In this document: piece after piece, positions 23,344-32,914 of the stretch | How the letters are laid out: each line of letters begins with the position of its first letter | Numbering within the stretch: the stretch's first letter is position 1 | DNA from: Burkholderiales bacterium | Lineage (GTDB): Bacteria; Pseudomonadota; Gammaproteobacteria; Burkholderiales; Usitatibacteraceae | Assembly: GCA_025360815.1 (NCBI GenBank) | Contig: JANYBL010000124.1 | Coordinates: forward strand, 36,294-100,293 | Direction: 5' to 3' | DNA length: 64,000 nucleotides | Position numbers and translations under genes: made by a program | The notes under the pieces: model-generated | The model's database searches: none | Told to the model about the DNA's origin: nothing | What the model saw: only the letters and a program-made list of their open reading frames with translations

Positions 23344-26300
23344 TTAAGCGGCAACTGCGGCAGGAGCAGTTGCGGGACTCGCAGCAAAACGTTTGGCGGC
23401 ATTGATATCGACTTCTACAATACGCGAGACACCCGGCTCGTTCATCGTCACGCCGACCAGTTGTTCGGCTAATTCCATCGTCACTTTATTGTGCGTGATG
23501 AACAAAAATTGGGTTGAAACCGACATTTTTTGTACCAGCGCGCAGAACCGGTCGGTATTGGAGTCATCAAGCGGCGCATCAACCTCGTCGAGCAAACAAA
23601 ACGGCGCTGGATTCAAGCGGAATAAGGCGAATACCAACGAGAGTGCCGTCAATGCTTTCTCCCCGCCCGACAACAATTGAATGGATGAGTTTTTCTTGCC
23701 CGGTGGTTGCGCGAACACTTGTAAGCCAGCATCTAAAATTTCATCGCCGGTTAATTTCAAGAACGCGTTGCCGCCACCGAATAATGACGGGAATAGCTCT
23801 TGGAAATTTTTGTTCACGATATCGAATGTGTTTTGCAGCAGATCACGCGTTTCACGGTCGATCCGTTTAATCGCCGATTCCAAAGTATTGATCGCCTCGG
23901 TCAAATCTGCAGATTGCGCGTCTAAAAATTCTTTACGCACTTTGGCTTGGTCTAGTTCCGCCAACGCTGCCAAATTCACCGCGCCCAGCTCGGTAATCGC
24001 AGCATTCAGGCGGTTAATCTCAGCTTGATAGGCTGTAGAACGCGCTTTCTTTTCCACCATGTCGGCCAGTTCTTCCAAGTTTGCGCCAGCTTCAACGAGC
24101 TGGTTGGTGAACTGCTCTTCGTTAATCCGCGCTTCTTGTTCCTTCATGCGAAGCTCGGTGATTTTTTCACGAAGAGGAGACAAGCTTTTTTCGATATTGG
24201 ATTTTGACTCTTCCAATTCGCGCAACTTTCCCGTTGCTGATTCCATCGCATTGCGGGCTTCAGCTAGCGCCTTTTCACGCTCAGTGCGCAGTTCAAGCGC
24301 TGCCTGTAAACGCTCGCGGATATTCCCTTCTTGCAAATTCTCCAACTCGCCAGCCATCGTTAATTGGCTTGCAATCACCAGCTCATGTCGTTTGCTGAGT
24401 TGTGCGGTCATGTCGGACAGCGACTTAATTTTATCGTGGCATGATCGCTCAAAATAATTTGCTTCCTGGACGGCACGCTCGGCGGCATTTACACGTTCTC
24501 GCGCATCGCTGAGGGCGCGTTCGGCTTCCTTTTGCCGTTCTTCAATGAGCATCAGCGCGTCAGTAAGCTCACCGATTCGATTGCCGCCTTCTTCCAAGCG
24601 CGCCTGCGCTTCTATCATTTCGGCGCGCTCTTTTTCCATCTCTTCTTCGATTAGTGCTTGCTCTTCACGAATCGCGGCGCGGCGGCCTTCGGCTTGCGAC
24701 ATCGCTTGCGATAATTTCAACGCATCCATTTGCAATTGATGCTCGCGGTTTTTAGTTTCCTGAATTTCGGTACGCAGTTTGCGTAGGGTGTCTTGTGTTT
24801 CAGTGACTTCAAATTCGGTTTCTTTTTGCGCGGCTTCTAGGCTATGGCGCGCTTCAATCTTGCCGGGCAATTCAATTTTCAACGCTTCGATTTCGCGCTG
24901 CCGTTGCAAGACCCCGTGCAATTCGGATTGCGGGCCATGGAAGAGTAAACCGTGCTGCGAATACATATGCCCGGTTGCGGTCACCAGCAGTGCGCCAAAG
25001 GGCAACGCCGCCATTTTGGCGCGAGCTTCAGCTTCATTTTCCAACACAAAAATATTGGCCAAACATTCACGCACAAACGGCAACACACCGGCATTGTCAG
25101 ACGTTACCCAGTCCGAGAGTGGCGTAAATTCAAGACTTTGGCTGGTTTGACCGCTGCCGCCATTCTCCAAAAACAACGCCACGCTGCCCGGCGGGGCGTC
25201 GTGCGCCATTCGTTCAATCGCGGATGGTTCAGCGACCTTAATCGCATTGAGTTTCAAACCCAGCGCTGATTCCAGTGCGTCTTCCCAGCCTTGTTTGACC
25301 TTGATTTGCTGCCACAAACGCGGCGCGTTATCGAGGTTATATTTTGATAACCACATCGCCAAGCGGTTATTGTTATCCATTCTCGCTTGCTGGTTTTGCA
25401 GTGCGAGCAACGAGGCCTCAATCCGTGCCAATTCGCGCGTTGCATCGCCAATGGCATCAACCGAACGCTTGCGAGCCGCATCCAATTCGGCCATGCGTTG
25501 CTCGGCACCCACCATTTTTTCTTCATGCTGCAACAGCATTTCCTGTATCTCGGCGCGCTCGCCCTCTACCCGTTCAATCTCGCCCTCATCGGGCACCACC
25601 AGCGCCATGTTTTCGGTGGCCAAACGCTGTTTGCGTTGCTCCAATTGCGAGAGAATTTTCAGCGCGTTCGACTCCCGCGCTTCTTCCAGCGCTTGGCCAG
25701 ATTCGGCCTCGCGCACCGCGTTTTCAGAAGCACGGGTGACCGCAATTGATTCACGTACCTTGGCGTCGAAATCGGGCACTTCGGTTCGGATAAGTTCCAC
25801 GCGTTCACGCGATTCCATGACGCGATCCATGCCGCTCGCCAGCTCGTGGTGCCAGCGCTCAAGTTCGGTGGCGGTGGCATGTCGGCTTGATTCAACTTCA
25901 GCCACTTGCAGCACCAGCGCTTCGATCTGCGCTGTCAGGCGGCGGCGGTTGTCGCCTAAATAACTGATCTCTTGCTCGAGTTGCACAACCGTCGAATTCG
26001 CCTCAAACATGGATGCTTGCGAGTTCGTCAGCGCATCGGTTTCAGCGTAGTGATCTTGGCGCAGTTTATCGAGTGCGGACTCAACTTCGCGCAACTTGGC
26101 CGTCTCGCCTTCGAAGCCGGTTTCCGTTTTGGTGATTTCGTTGGCGTAGCGGAGTTTGGCGGCGCCAGCTTCTCGTTGCTTGGTGAACGCCCACAGATTC
26201 TCGTTAAGCTTTAATTCGCCCACGTATTCGTTGTATCGAGCGGCGACTTCAGCTTGGCCGGTGAGCTTCTCAACCTGCTTGTCTAGCTCGCCGCGAATAT

Positions 26301-26886
26301 CATCAACGCGGCTTAAATTTTCTTTGGAATCTTCCAATCGCGATTCGGTCTCGCGTCTGCGTTCGCGGTATTTTGAAACCCCGGCGACTTCTTCTAAAAA
26401 CACGCGAAGCTCTTCGGGTTTGGAAGTAATAACCCGCGAAATCATGCCCTGCTCAATGATCGCGTAAGCCCGCGGTCCTAGGCCCGTGCCCAAAAATACA
26501 TCGGTAATATCGCGTTTGCGAACGTGCTGGCCATTGATAAAATAATCGGAATTACCATCCCGTGAGAGCAAGCGCTTGACGCTTAATTCCGCATACTGCC
26601 CCCATTGCCCGCCGATGCGGCCGAGCGAATTATCAAACACCAGCTCTACACTGGCCCGGGCGACCGGCTTGCGATTGAGGGAGCCGTTAAAAATAACGTC
26701 TTCCATTTTCTCGCCGCGCAAGTTTTTCGCCGATGATTCGCCCAAAACCCAGCGCACCGCATCGATCACATTTGATTTGCCACAACCATTGGGGCCAACG
26801 ACACCGACCAATTGGCCGGGCACGGAGATGGTGGTTGGATCAACGAAAGACTTAAAACCGGCGAGTTTAATAGAGGTTAGACGCAA
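23344..26886 (-). CDS. smc: Chromosome segregation ATPase SMC
   Basis: This 1180-residue structural maintenance of chromosomes protein dimerises and, with ScpA and ScpB, compacts and separates sister chromosomes. The N-terminal head has Walker A GVVGPNGCGKSNVIDAVRW. Two long coiled coils (about 165-500 and 660-1010) flank the hinge (about 515-640, with GWEDALESALGLKLNAI). The C-terminal head has signature LSGGEKALTALSLVFAL and Walker B PFCLLDEVDAPLDDSN. scpA and scpB are not in the window. It is the first gene of the leftward block; ATTTCCTTAA on the plus strand gives a good AAGGAAAT ribosome site. Confidence 0.98.
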   Translation of the reverse strand: MRLTSIKLAGFKSFVDPTTISVPGQLVGVVGPNGCGKSNVIDAVRWVLGESSAKNLRGEKMEDVIFNGSLNRKPVARASVELVFDNSLGRIGGQWGQYAELSVKRLLSRDGNSDYFINGQHVRKRDITDVFLGTGLGPRAYAIIEQGMISRVITSKPEELRVFLEEVAGVSKYRERRRETESRLEDSKENLSRVDDIRGELDKQVEKLTGQAEVAARYNEYVGELKLNENLWAFTKQREAGAAKLRYANEITKTETGFEGETAKLREVESALDKLRQDHYAETDALTNSQASMFEANSTVVQLEQEISYLGDNRRRLTAQIEALVLQVAEVESSRHATATELERWHHELASGMDRVMESRERVELIRTEVPDFDAKVRESIAVTRASENAVREAESGQALEEARESNALKILSQLEQRKQRLATENMALVVPDEGEIERVEGERAEIQEMLLQHEEKMVGAEQRMAELDAARKRSVDAIGDATRELARIEASLLALQNQQARMDNNNRLAMWLSKYNLDNAPRLWQQIKVKQGWEDALESALGLKLNAIKVAEPSAIERMAHDAPPGSVALFLENGGSGQTSQSLEFTPLSDWVTSDNAGVLPFVRECLANIFVLENEAEARAKMAALPFGALLVTATGHMYSQHGLLFHGPQSELHGVLQRQREIEALKIELPGKIEARHSLEAAQKETEFEVTETQDTLRKLRTEIQETKNREHQLQMDALKLSQAMSQAEGRRAAIREEQALIEEEMEKERAEMIEAQARLEEGGNRIGELTDALMLIEERQKEAERALSDARERVNAAERAVQEANYFERSCHDKIKSLSDMTAQLSKRHELVIASQLTMAGELENLQEGNIRERLQAALELRTEREKALAEARNAMESATGKLRELEESKSNIEKSLSPLREKITELRMKEQEARINEEQFTNQLVEAGANLEELADMVEKKARSTAYQAEINRLNAAITELGAVNLAALAELDQAKVRKEFLDAQSADLTEAINTLESAIKRIDRETRDLLQNTFDIVNKNFQELFPSLFGGGNAFLKLTGDEILDAGLQVFAQPPGKKNSSIQLLSGGEKALTALSLVFALFRLNPAPFCLLDEVDAPLDDSNTDRFCALVQKMSVSTQFLFITHNKVTMELAEQLVGVTMNEPGVSRIVEVDINAAKRFAASPATAPAAVAA

Positions 26887-26974
26887 CTTGATTTCCTTAA
26901 ATGATCTTGGTGCAATGTTCTAATCAGCGGCTTGGTAGTCGCGAGGTAAAATCGCAAACGCATAAATGATGAAA

Positions 26975-26992
26975 ACCCGCCACGGGGCGGGT
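26975..26992 (-). terminator. Orphan hairpin upstream of smc
   Basis: The 7-bp stem acccgcc / ggcgggt has a 4-base loop. Read leftward it is followed by TTTTCATC, so it could act as a weak minus-strand terminator or leader attenuator in front of smc. No minus-strand gene lies upstream to terminate. Confidence 0.4.
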
Positions 26993-27135
26993 CTCGAAAC
27001 TAAATGTACCTAATGCCAAACCGTCAACCGAGCAAGGTTACAACTTGGAGACAATCAACTCAGTTACAATTCCCAATTCTAACGTATCGCCCCCCCAATT
27101 CCCAGTTTCATCTACCTTGTTGGCATAGCAAACAC

Positions 27136-27741
27136 ATGAAAAAAACGCAAAAATCCACCACGAAAAAGCCGTCCGCTAAGTTGACTGCGACAGCTTCGTC
27201 AACAAGTACTTCAAGAAAAGGCGCTAAGGCACTGAAATCGTTGGCGTCATCCAAGTCATCGAAGCCATTAACTAGCAAAGAAGCTGCTGTGCATTTGACC
27301 AAACTAGGCAATAAGCCCACCGCTGTCGCCAGCAAATTGCTCGAAGTTTTTGAAAGCCCCGCACCGCATCGCGATTTTTTAATTCACATGCAAATCCCCG
27401 AATTCACCTGCCTCTGTCCCAAAACCGGCCAGCCCGATTTCGCGACCTTGTATCTCGACTACATTCCCGAAAAATTGTGTGTTGAACTGAAAAGTTTAAA
27501 GCTTTACATCTGGTCGTTTCGCGATGAGGGAAAGTTTCATGAGGCGGTCACAAATGAAATATTGGACGATATTGTCAAGGCCATCAAACCACGATTCGCG
27601 CGGCTGACGGCCAAGTTTTGGGTGCGCGGCGGGGTGTTTACGACAGTGGTTGCCGAGCACTGCGCAAAAGGCTGGAAACCCGCACCAATGCTCGATCTTG
27701 GAACCTTTGCAGATGAGCGGAGTGTGACTGAGCGGCGATGA
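27136..27741 (+). CDS. queF: NADPH-dependent 7-cyano-7-deazaguanine reductase QueF, N-terminally extended
   Basis: QueF reduces the nitrile preQ0 to preQ1 in queuosine synthesis. The short, unimodular type is seen: catalytic Cys94 in [16 protein letters not shown] and the QueF motif [15 protein letters not shown] (116-130), with the substrate-binding Glu. The domain begins near residue 50 ([10 protein letters not shown]). From the ATG at 27136 the protein is 201 residues, about 50 more than usual. The extra N-terminus is a Lys/Ser/Thr-rich low-complexity tail. A further in-frame ATG at 27004 would add 44 more. No preQ1 riboswitch was recognised upstream. The start is uncertain. Confidence 0.9.
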   Translation: MKKTQKSTTKKPSAKLTATASSTSTSRKGAKALKSLASSKSSKPLTSKEAAVHLTKLGNKPTAVASKLLEVFESPAPHRDFLIHMQIPEFTCLCPKTGQPDFATLYLDYIPEKLCVELKSLKLYIWSFRDEGKFHEAVTNEILDDIVKAIKPRFARLTAKFWVRGGVFTTVVAEHCAKGWKPAPMLDLGTFADERSVTERR

Positions 27742-28306
27742 TTTTTTGTTAAACGCCAGTACAGCAGCGGCGTTTGGCGCCTTTTTGCGTTGAAATGGCC
27801 GTGGGTAGGGAGTTTCGTTTTTTTTGCAGCTGATTGAGCGTCTGAATAAGCTTCCATATAAGCGTCTAAACACAGCCGCATTCGCCAAAGATTTTGCGGG
27901 CGAGAACCACCGCCAAAGGGCGGCTACAGGCTAACTGGACGACACGCAATCAACGGTTCACCGTACATTTATTGACGGTGAATTTCTTCTTGGGTTAGCG
28001 TCGCAGTAGCGAGACCTCTGGAAGGCCAACGTCGCTTACATGCCAGGCGCTTGCGGCATGGCGCTGAATCGTCCGTAGGCCAGCTGCGTCCGCGTTTTTG
28101 CCGGGCGCACAAGTTTCCTTGCCACAGCTTGAGCGTATCTGGGACAATGTTGGATTGCTGAAACGCTTGTTACCAGTTTGCGCTTGGACGGGTCGTTGGC
28201 TATCGGATGGCCCCCCGCTTGTCACTGATTCGGGTGTTGATGATACGGTCGTCGCAAATTTAGGGCGCCGAACCACCCGCATTCCCTCTTAAATAGGAAC
28301 ACAACC
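27742..28306. other. Structured intergenic region queF / ribBA
   Basis: No confident gene is seen. It contains three hairpins: aaacgcc / ggcgttt (27751-27775), ending before ggcgccttttt and possibly the queF terminator; ccgcc / ggcgg near 27909-27923; and an 8-bp stem ttcaccgt / acggtgaa (27957-27982) followed by tttcttctt. An FMN riboswitch would be expected before ribB in many bacteria, but I do not see its conserved core. Short frames at 27995-28282 (-) and 28098-28292 (+) match nothing known. Confidence 0.35.
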
Positions 28307-29461
28307 ATGACTATCCATTCCACCCAAGAAATCATTGACGACATCCGCGCGGGCAAAATGGTCGTGCTCGTCGATGCTGAAGATCGCGAAAACGAAGGCG
28401 ATCTTGTGATGGCGGCGGATTTTGTAACTCCCGAAGCGATCAACTTTATGGCCACCCATGCGCGTGGCCTGATCTGCATGCCGGTCACGGAAGAGCACGC
28501 GTCAAGGCTTAATCTCCCGCCGATGGTGCAGGATAACCGGACCTCGCACGGGACTGCGTTTACGGTCTCGGTCGAAGCGGCAACTGGGGTGACCACCGGC
28601 ATCTCGGCTGCTGATCGCGCCCGCACGGTGCGTGTCGCCTCGTCCCGCCATGCCAAAGCCGAAGAACTGGTGCAACCAGGGCATATTTTCCCGCTGATCG
28701 CCAAGAACGGCGGCGTGCTGATGCGTGCCGGGCATACCGAGGCGGCATGTGACTTATCAAGCCTCGCTGGTTTGTACCCGGCCGGCGTGATTTGCGAAAT
28801 TTTGAACGAAGATGGTTCAATGGCAAGACTGCCAGACTTGATTCCTTTCGCCCAAAAACACGGCCTTAAAATCGGTACGATTGCAGATTTGATTCGCCAT
28901 CGATCCGTTACAGAAACGCTGGTTGACCTTATTTCAAAACGTACCATTAGCTCGCCATATGGCGCGTTTGAGCTCCATGCATTCCAAGACAAAACAGCGA
29001 ACGAAGTGCATCTGGCGCTCACCCGCGGCGAGCTTCGCCCCGACGTACCGACCCTGACGCGCGTTCATCAGCCGTTCACGTCGCTTGATCTATTTGAGTT
29101 TGAATCGGGGCGCCATGCGTATTCGGTGGCTGAAGCGATGCGGATTATCGCAACCGAAGGTACCGGCGTGATCGTGTTATTGCGCGGGACAGAAGATGCT
29201 GCCTCGGTATTGGAGCGCTTCATGACCCGGGCGGATGCGCCGAAGCCAGCAGCCCGCGCCGGCAAATGGGATCCGCGTATGCACGGCATTGGCGCGCAAA
29301 TTTTACGCAAGCTAAATGTGCGTAAAATGCGCGTCTTGTCTTGGCCCAAGAAAATTCCGTCGATGGCGGGGTTTGATTTGGAAGTGATTGATTATGTGCC
29401 ACCCGCTGCCGACAAAAGCAGCGAGCGAAAATTACATGTTGTAGGAACCAAACCCGCATGA
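28307..29461 (+). CDS. ribBA: 3,4-dihydroxy-2-butanone 4-phosphate synthase with degenerate GTP cyclohydrolase II domain
   Basis: The N-terminal half (about 1-203) is a complete RibB, which turns ribulose 5-phosphate into the four-carbon riboflavin precursor. It shows [34 protein letters not shown] and [16 protein letters not shown]. The C-terminal half (about 207-370) has the fold of GTP cyclohydrolase II ([27 protein letters not shown]). It lacks the three zinc-binding cysteines and the catalytic segment, reading [16 protein letters not shown] where the Cys-rich motif should be. It is therefore expected to have no cyclohydrolase activity, and a separate RibA must exist elsewhere. It overlaps ribH by four bases. 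Confidence 0.95.
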   Translation: MTIHSTQEIIDDIRAGKMVVLVDAEDRENEGDLVMAADFVTPEAINFMATHARGLICMPVTEEHASRLNLPPMVQDNRTSHGTAFTVSVEAATGVTTGISAADRARTVRVASSRHAKAEELVQPGHIFPLIAKNGGVLMRAGHTEAACDLSSLAGLYPAGVICEILNEDGSMARLPDLIPFAQKHGLKIGTIADLIRHRSVTETLVDLISKRTISSPYGAFELHAFQDKTANEVHLALTRGELRPDVPTLTRVHQPFTSLDLFEFESGRHAYSVAEAMRIIATEGTGVIVLLRGTEDAASVLERFMTRADAPKPAARAGKWDPRMHGIGAQILRKLNVRKMRVLSWPKKIPSMAGFDLEVIDYVPPAADKSSERKLHVVGTKPA

Positions 29462-29937
29462 ACAGTCTTCGTTTAAACCTTGATGGCGCTGCACTCCGGA
29501 TCGGCATTGTACAAAGCCGGTTCAATGAGCCTGTCGTCGTCAAAATGAATCAAGCTTGCATCGATGCGTTGTTAGCGCACGGTGTTAAGCCGGCAAACAT
29601 CACCCATATTACGGTGCCCGGTGCGCTAGAAATTCCGATTGCGTTGCAGGCGATGGCACTTTCGACAACGGCGGCGGCAAAATTTGATGCGCTCATTGCC
29701 ATTGGCGCAGTGATTCGCGGTGAGACCTATCATTTTGAGATTGTCGCCAACGAAGCCTGCCGAGGTGTGATGGATGTGATGCTCGAAACCGGCGTGCCGA
29801 TTGCGAATGGTATTTTGACGGTAAACACCGATGAGCAAGCGCTGGCACGGGTTTCGGAGAAGGGCGCTGATTGCGCATGTTGTGCAATTGAATTAGCAAA
29901 TGCATTAAAAGCATTGGCCGCACTGAAAGATTCATAA
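29458..29937 (+). CDS. ribH: 6,7-dimethyl-8-ribityllumazine synthase
   Basis: RibH joins the four-carbon RibB product with the pyrimidine intermediate to make lumazine, the step before riboflavin. The 159-residue product has [13 protein letters not shown] at the N-terminus, [12 protein letters not shown], and the catalytic-histidine segment [18 protein letters not shown], then [15 protein letters not shown]. Its ATG overlaps the ribBA stop (ATGA) and its stop shares one base with the nusB start, so the three are translationally coupled. Confidence 0.97.
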   Translation: MNSLRLNLDGAALRIGIVQSRFNEPVVVKMNQACIDALLAHGVKPANITHITVPGALEIPIALQAMALSTTAAAKFDALIAIGAVIRGETYHFEIVANEACRGVMDVMLETGVPIANGILTVNTDEQALARVSEKGADCACCAIELANALKALAALKDS

Positions 29938-30497
29938 TGAAAAATGCACGCCGCCGTTCGCGCGAATTCGCGCTACAGGCTCTTTACCAATGGCAAATTA
30001 ACGCGATCAGCGCCGCCGAATTGCACAATCAATACGCGCAAGCTGATGGTTACGCTAAAGCAGATGCCGATTTATTTGTGACGCTTTTGAAAGGCACGAT
30101 CGGTGCTGCCGATTCATTGGTCGCGCAACTGACGCCGTATGTGGATCGCAAGTGGGAAGAAGTCAGCCCGATTGAGCGTGCCATCATGTTATTGGCGAGC
30201 TATGAGATGACGGCCATGCCCGAAACGCCCTATCGAGTGATCATCAACGAGGCGATTGAGCTGGCAAAATCGTTTGGCGGAACGGACGGGCACAAGTACG
30301 TCAACGGCATACTCGATAAGCTGGCGGCGATTGTTCGCGCGGATGAAATCGCGTATCAGGCCGCCAATCCATCCACCGCGCATGCTTCAAGATCCAGTGC
30401 TGGCGCGGGTTCCAGGGCGGTAGCCCAGCAAAAAACGGCCGTGCCGAAGGTGACAACCAAAGCCCGCCGCACGACCACAGTTTCTACCAAAAGCTAG
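29937..30497 (+). CDS. nusB: Transcription antitermination protein NusB
   Basis: NusB, with NusE (S10), binds boxA of rRNA leaders and prevents premature termination. The helical domain runs from residue 1 to about 140 (RRRSREFALQALYQWQ, YVDRKWEEVSPIERAIMLLASYEM, VIINEAIELAKSFGGTDGHKYVNGILDKLA). The last 45 residues (from ANPSTAHASRSS) are a Ser/Ala/Thr/Lys low-complexity tail not found in the standard protein of about 140 residues. It is coupled to ribH and followed 27 bases later by thiL, the common rib-nusB-thiL order. Confidence 0.95.
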   Translation: MKNARRRSREFALQALYQWQINAISAAELHNQYAQADGYAKADADLFVTLLKGTIGAADSLVAQLTPYVDRKWEEVSPIERAIMLLASYEMTAMPETPYRVIINEAIELAKSFGGTDGHKYVNGILDKLAAIVRADEIAYQAANPSTAHASRSSAGAGSRAVAQQKTAVPKVTTKARRTTTVSTKS

Positions 30498-30524
30498 TAT
30501 CAGTTCAATACGTGCGGCGCAAAC

Positions 30525-31496
30525 ATGACGCCTGAATTCGCCCTTATTGACCGCTATTTCAATCGTCCCACTCACGACCCAGGGGTGGTGTTGGGAATTG
30601 GTGACGATTGTGCGTTGATACGCTCAAAGCTAGGTGTAGAGCTGGCGGTTTCAACGGACACACTTTGCTCTGGTACGCATTTTTTTCCGGACGCTGATGC
30701 TGAAAAACTGGGGTATAAAGCGCTCGCCGTCAATCTATCTGACCTCGCTGCGATGGGCGCTACGCCACGCTTTGTGATGCTCTCACTGACGTTGCCGTCC
30801 ATTCAAGACGCTTGGTTGGAAGCATTTTCGCGCGGGTTTTTCGCGCTGGCACAGCGATATAACGTCGCGCTCATTGGCGGCAACACCACGCGTGGTCCGC
30901 TGTCGATTTCCGTTACGATATTTGGTGAACTCCCGGCTGGGCAAGGGTTGCGGCGCGATGCCGCAAAGGCGGGCGATGACATCTGGGTGTCGGGTGCTCT
31001 CGGTGCGGCGTCCCTTGCACTGCTTCATCACGAAGCTAAAATTACGCTGCCACCTAACGTGTTTCGTGCTGTTGAGGCACGCCGCCTGCTACCAACGGCG
31101 CGGGTTGAGTTGGGTCAGGCCTTGCTGGGCGCAGCCAATGCGGCGATAGACATTTCGGATGGCTTGGTGGCCGATTTAGGGCATGTTGCCGAGCGGTCAA
31201 ATTTGCAGGCTCGCATCACTCGTGACGAGGTGCCGATGCACGCGGGTTTGCTCAACCTCCGCGCGGATCAGCGCGATGCCTGCGCATTGGCCGGAGGCGA
31301 TGAATATGAACTTTGTTTTACCGCGGCTGATTCTGCCCGGCGGCAGATCACAATGATTAGCGAGCAACTGGGTGTCGCGGTGACGCGGATTGGTACCATG
31401 CAAAAACATACAGAAGGTAAAAATAGTGTGATCGTTGTTGATGGTGCAGGCCAAGACATCACGCCAAGCATCCGCGGTTTCGATCATTTCCAGTGA
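30525..31496 (+). CDS. thiL: Thiamine-monophosphate kinase
   Basis: ThiL phosphorylates thiamine phosphate to the active cofactor thiamine diphosphate. The 323-residue product shows the family's GIGDDCALI near the N-terminus, DTLCSGTHFFPD, the ATP/magnesium segment LAVNLSDLAAMGATPRF, ALIGGNTTRGP, ISDGLVADLGH and AGGDEYELCFT. It is complete and sits between nusB and pgpA as in many proteobacteria. Confidence 0.97.
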   Translation: MTPEFALIDRYFNRPTHDPGVVLGIGDDCALIRSKLGVELAVSTDTLCSGTHFFPDADAEKLGYKALAVNLSDLAAMGATPRFVMLSLTLPSIQDAWLEAFSRGFFALAQRYNVALIGGNTTRGPLSISVTIFGELPAGQGLRRDAAKAGDDIWVSGALGAASLALLHHEAKITLPPNVFRAVEARRLLPTARVELGQALLGAANAAIDISDGLVADLGHVAERSNLQARITRDEVPMHAGLLNLRADQRDACALAGGDEYELCFTAADSARRQITMISEQLGVAVTRIGTMQKHTEGKNSVIVVDGAGQDITPSIRGFDHFQ

Positions 31497-31532
31497 TCAA
31501 TGCAATTCCCATAAAAACACAGCACACACAAA

Positions 31533-32024
31533 ATGCGCCCGACCCGCGAATTTCTCTTTAGGCACCCCGCGCATTTTCTCGCGCTTGGCTTTGGTACTGG
31601 TTTGGCCCCGAAAGCGCCTGGGACGTTTGGCACGCTCGCGGCATTGCCGTTCTTCTTTTTAGCGCACCTTGTCGGCGGGCAGACTGGGGTCTTGCTTGTG
31701 GCGGCCATATTTTTTGTCGCGGGCATTTGGGCTTCGGATGTGACCGGCAAAGCGTTAGGCGTATCAGACGATGGCAGTATTGTGGTCGATGAAATCGCCG
31801 CATATTTGTTGGTGCTGGCGTTTGCGCCGCTGAGTGCAGCGGGCGTTTTCATTGCATTTATCCTGTTTAGGGTATTTGACATCGTAAAGCCTTGGCCGAT
31901 TAGTGTGGCGGATCGCCGCATTAAAGGCGGCTTTGGTGTGATGTTCGATGATCTGCTTGCAGCCATATACGCGATCATCGGCTTGTGGTTCCTCCGCAAT
32001 ATTCTCGATGGAGTACGTTTATAA
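31533..32024 (+). CDS. pgpA: Phosphatidylglycerophosphatase A
   Basis: PgpA removes phosphate from phosphatidylglycerophosphate at the inner membrane to give phosphatidylglycerol. The 163-residue product has GFGTGLAPKAPGTFGTLAALP and the acidic VVDEIAAYL and FRVFDIVKPWPI segments of the family, with about four hydrophobic helices. It follows thiL by 36 bases and precedes the glycerophosphodiesterase by 11. Confidence 0.95.
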   Translation: MRPTREFLFRHPAHFLALGFGTGLAPKAPGTFGTLAALPFFFLAHLVGGQTGVLLVAAIFFVAGIWASDVTGKALGVSDDGSIVVDEIAAYLLVLAFAPLSAAGVFIAFILFRVFDIVKPWPISVADRRIKGGFGVMFDDLLAAIYAIIGLWFLRNILDGVRL

Positions 32025-32035
32025 GGAGTGAGGCG

Positions 32036-32914
32036 ATGAATACAGCTTCCGGTGGCGTCCACGCATGGCCATATCCAACTCTGTTTGCGCATCGAGGTGG
32101 CGGTATTCTTGCACCTGAAAATACGCTGGCGGCCATGAAATGCGGCTATGCGCATGGCTATGGCGCGGTTGAGTTTGACGTCAAATTGTCGGCCGATAAT
32201 ATCGCGTTCTTACTCCACGACGACACCGTTGATCGGACCACAAATAGCCAAGGGTTGGCCGCGGCGATGACGATGGCAGCGTTAGAAAAGTGTGAAGCCG
32301 GCGCGTGGCACAGCGCCAAATTTGCCGGCGAAAAAATACCGCGTTTTTCGGCGGTTGCACACTATTTGCACGGTTTGGGAATCATGGCTAACGTCGAGAT
32401 CAAGCCATGTCCCGGCCGTGATGCCGAAACAGGCAAATTGGTCGCCGAGCTTTGCGTTGAACTCTGGCGTGATCGCCTCGTAAAACCGCTGCTGACATCT
32501 TTTAGTGCTGAGGCTCTTTACGCCGCTCGGGACGCTGCCACCAAGGCCGCCTACGGCGCTCCAGCAACGCCCATGGGTTTGCTGGTAGAAGTGCCCGATG
32601 AATCGCACCTCGCTACGCTGCAAGCGTTGGAATGCGTATCCCTGCATTGTCATCACGCCACGCTGACGCCAGAACGGGTTCGTTTTTTTCATGATCATGG
32701 ATTTCATGTCCTCACCTATACCGTTAACGATGTTGATCGCGCCGCCGCGTTGTTGGCGATGGGCGTAGACGGCCTCTTTACGGATAATCTTGAAATCATG
32801 GCGAGGCGCTTTCCCGCAGCGCTGCATGACGGGGGCCGGCTGATGCGAAGCGCCCAGCGGTCGCCAGCATCCGAGGTCAATTGGCTTTCGATAACACTCC
32901 CACCGATGCCTTAG
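32036..32914 (+). CDS. ugpQ: Glycerophosphodiester phosphodiesterase, cytoplasmic type
   Basis: This 292-residue TIM-barrel enzyme hydrolyses glycerophosphodiesters to glycerol-3-phosphate and an alcohol. The catalytic residues are in LFAHRGGGILAPENTLAA (His/Arg then Glu-Asn), VEFDVKLSADN and LLHDDTVDRTTNSQG. No signal peptide is present, which fits UgpQ rather than periplasmic GlpQ. The frame opens 51 bases earlier, inside pgpA, but AAGGAG lies just before the ATG at 32036. Its place behind pgpA suggests phospholipid turnover. Confidence 0.92.
   Translation: MNTASGGVHAWPYPTLFAHRGGGILAPENTLAAMKCGYAHGYGAVEFDVKLSADNIAFLLHDDTVDRTTNSQGLAAAMTMAALEKCEAGAWHSAKFAGEKIPRFSAVAHYLHGLGIMANVEIKPCPGRDAETGKLVAELCVELWRDRLVKPLLTSFSAEALYAARDAATKAAYGAPATPMGLLVEVPDESHLATLQALECVSLHCHHATLTPERVRFFHDHGFHVLTYTVNDVDRAAALLAMGVDGLFTDNLEIMARRFPAALHDGGRLMRSAQRSPASEVNWLSITLPPMP

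Noticed and set aside
27004..27135. Earlier queF start at 27004
   Set aside because: The added 44 residues resemble translated leader sequence and have no ribosome site; the ATG at 27136 already gives an unusually long N-terminus.
28098..28292. Plus-strand frame of 64 codons just before ribBA
   Set aside because: It has no ribosome site and no family resemblance; it is better explained as leader sequence.
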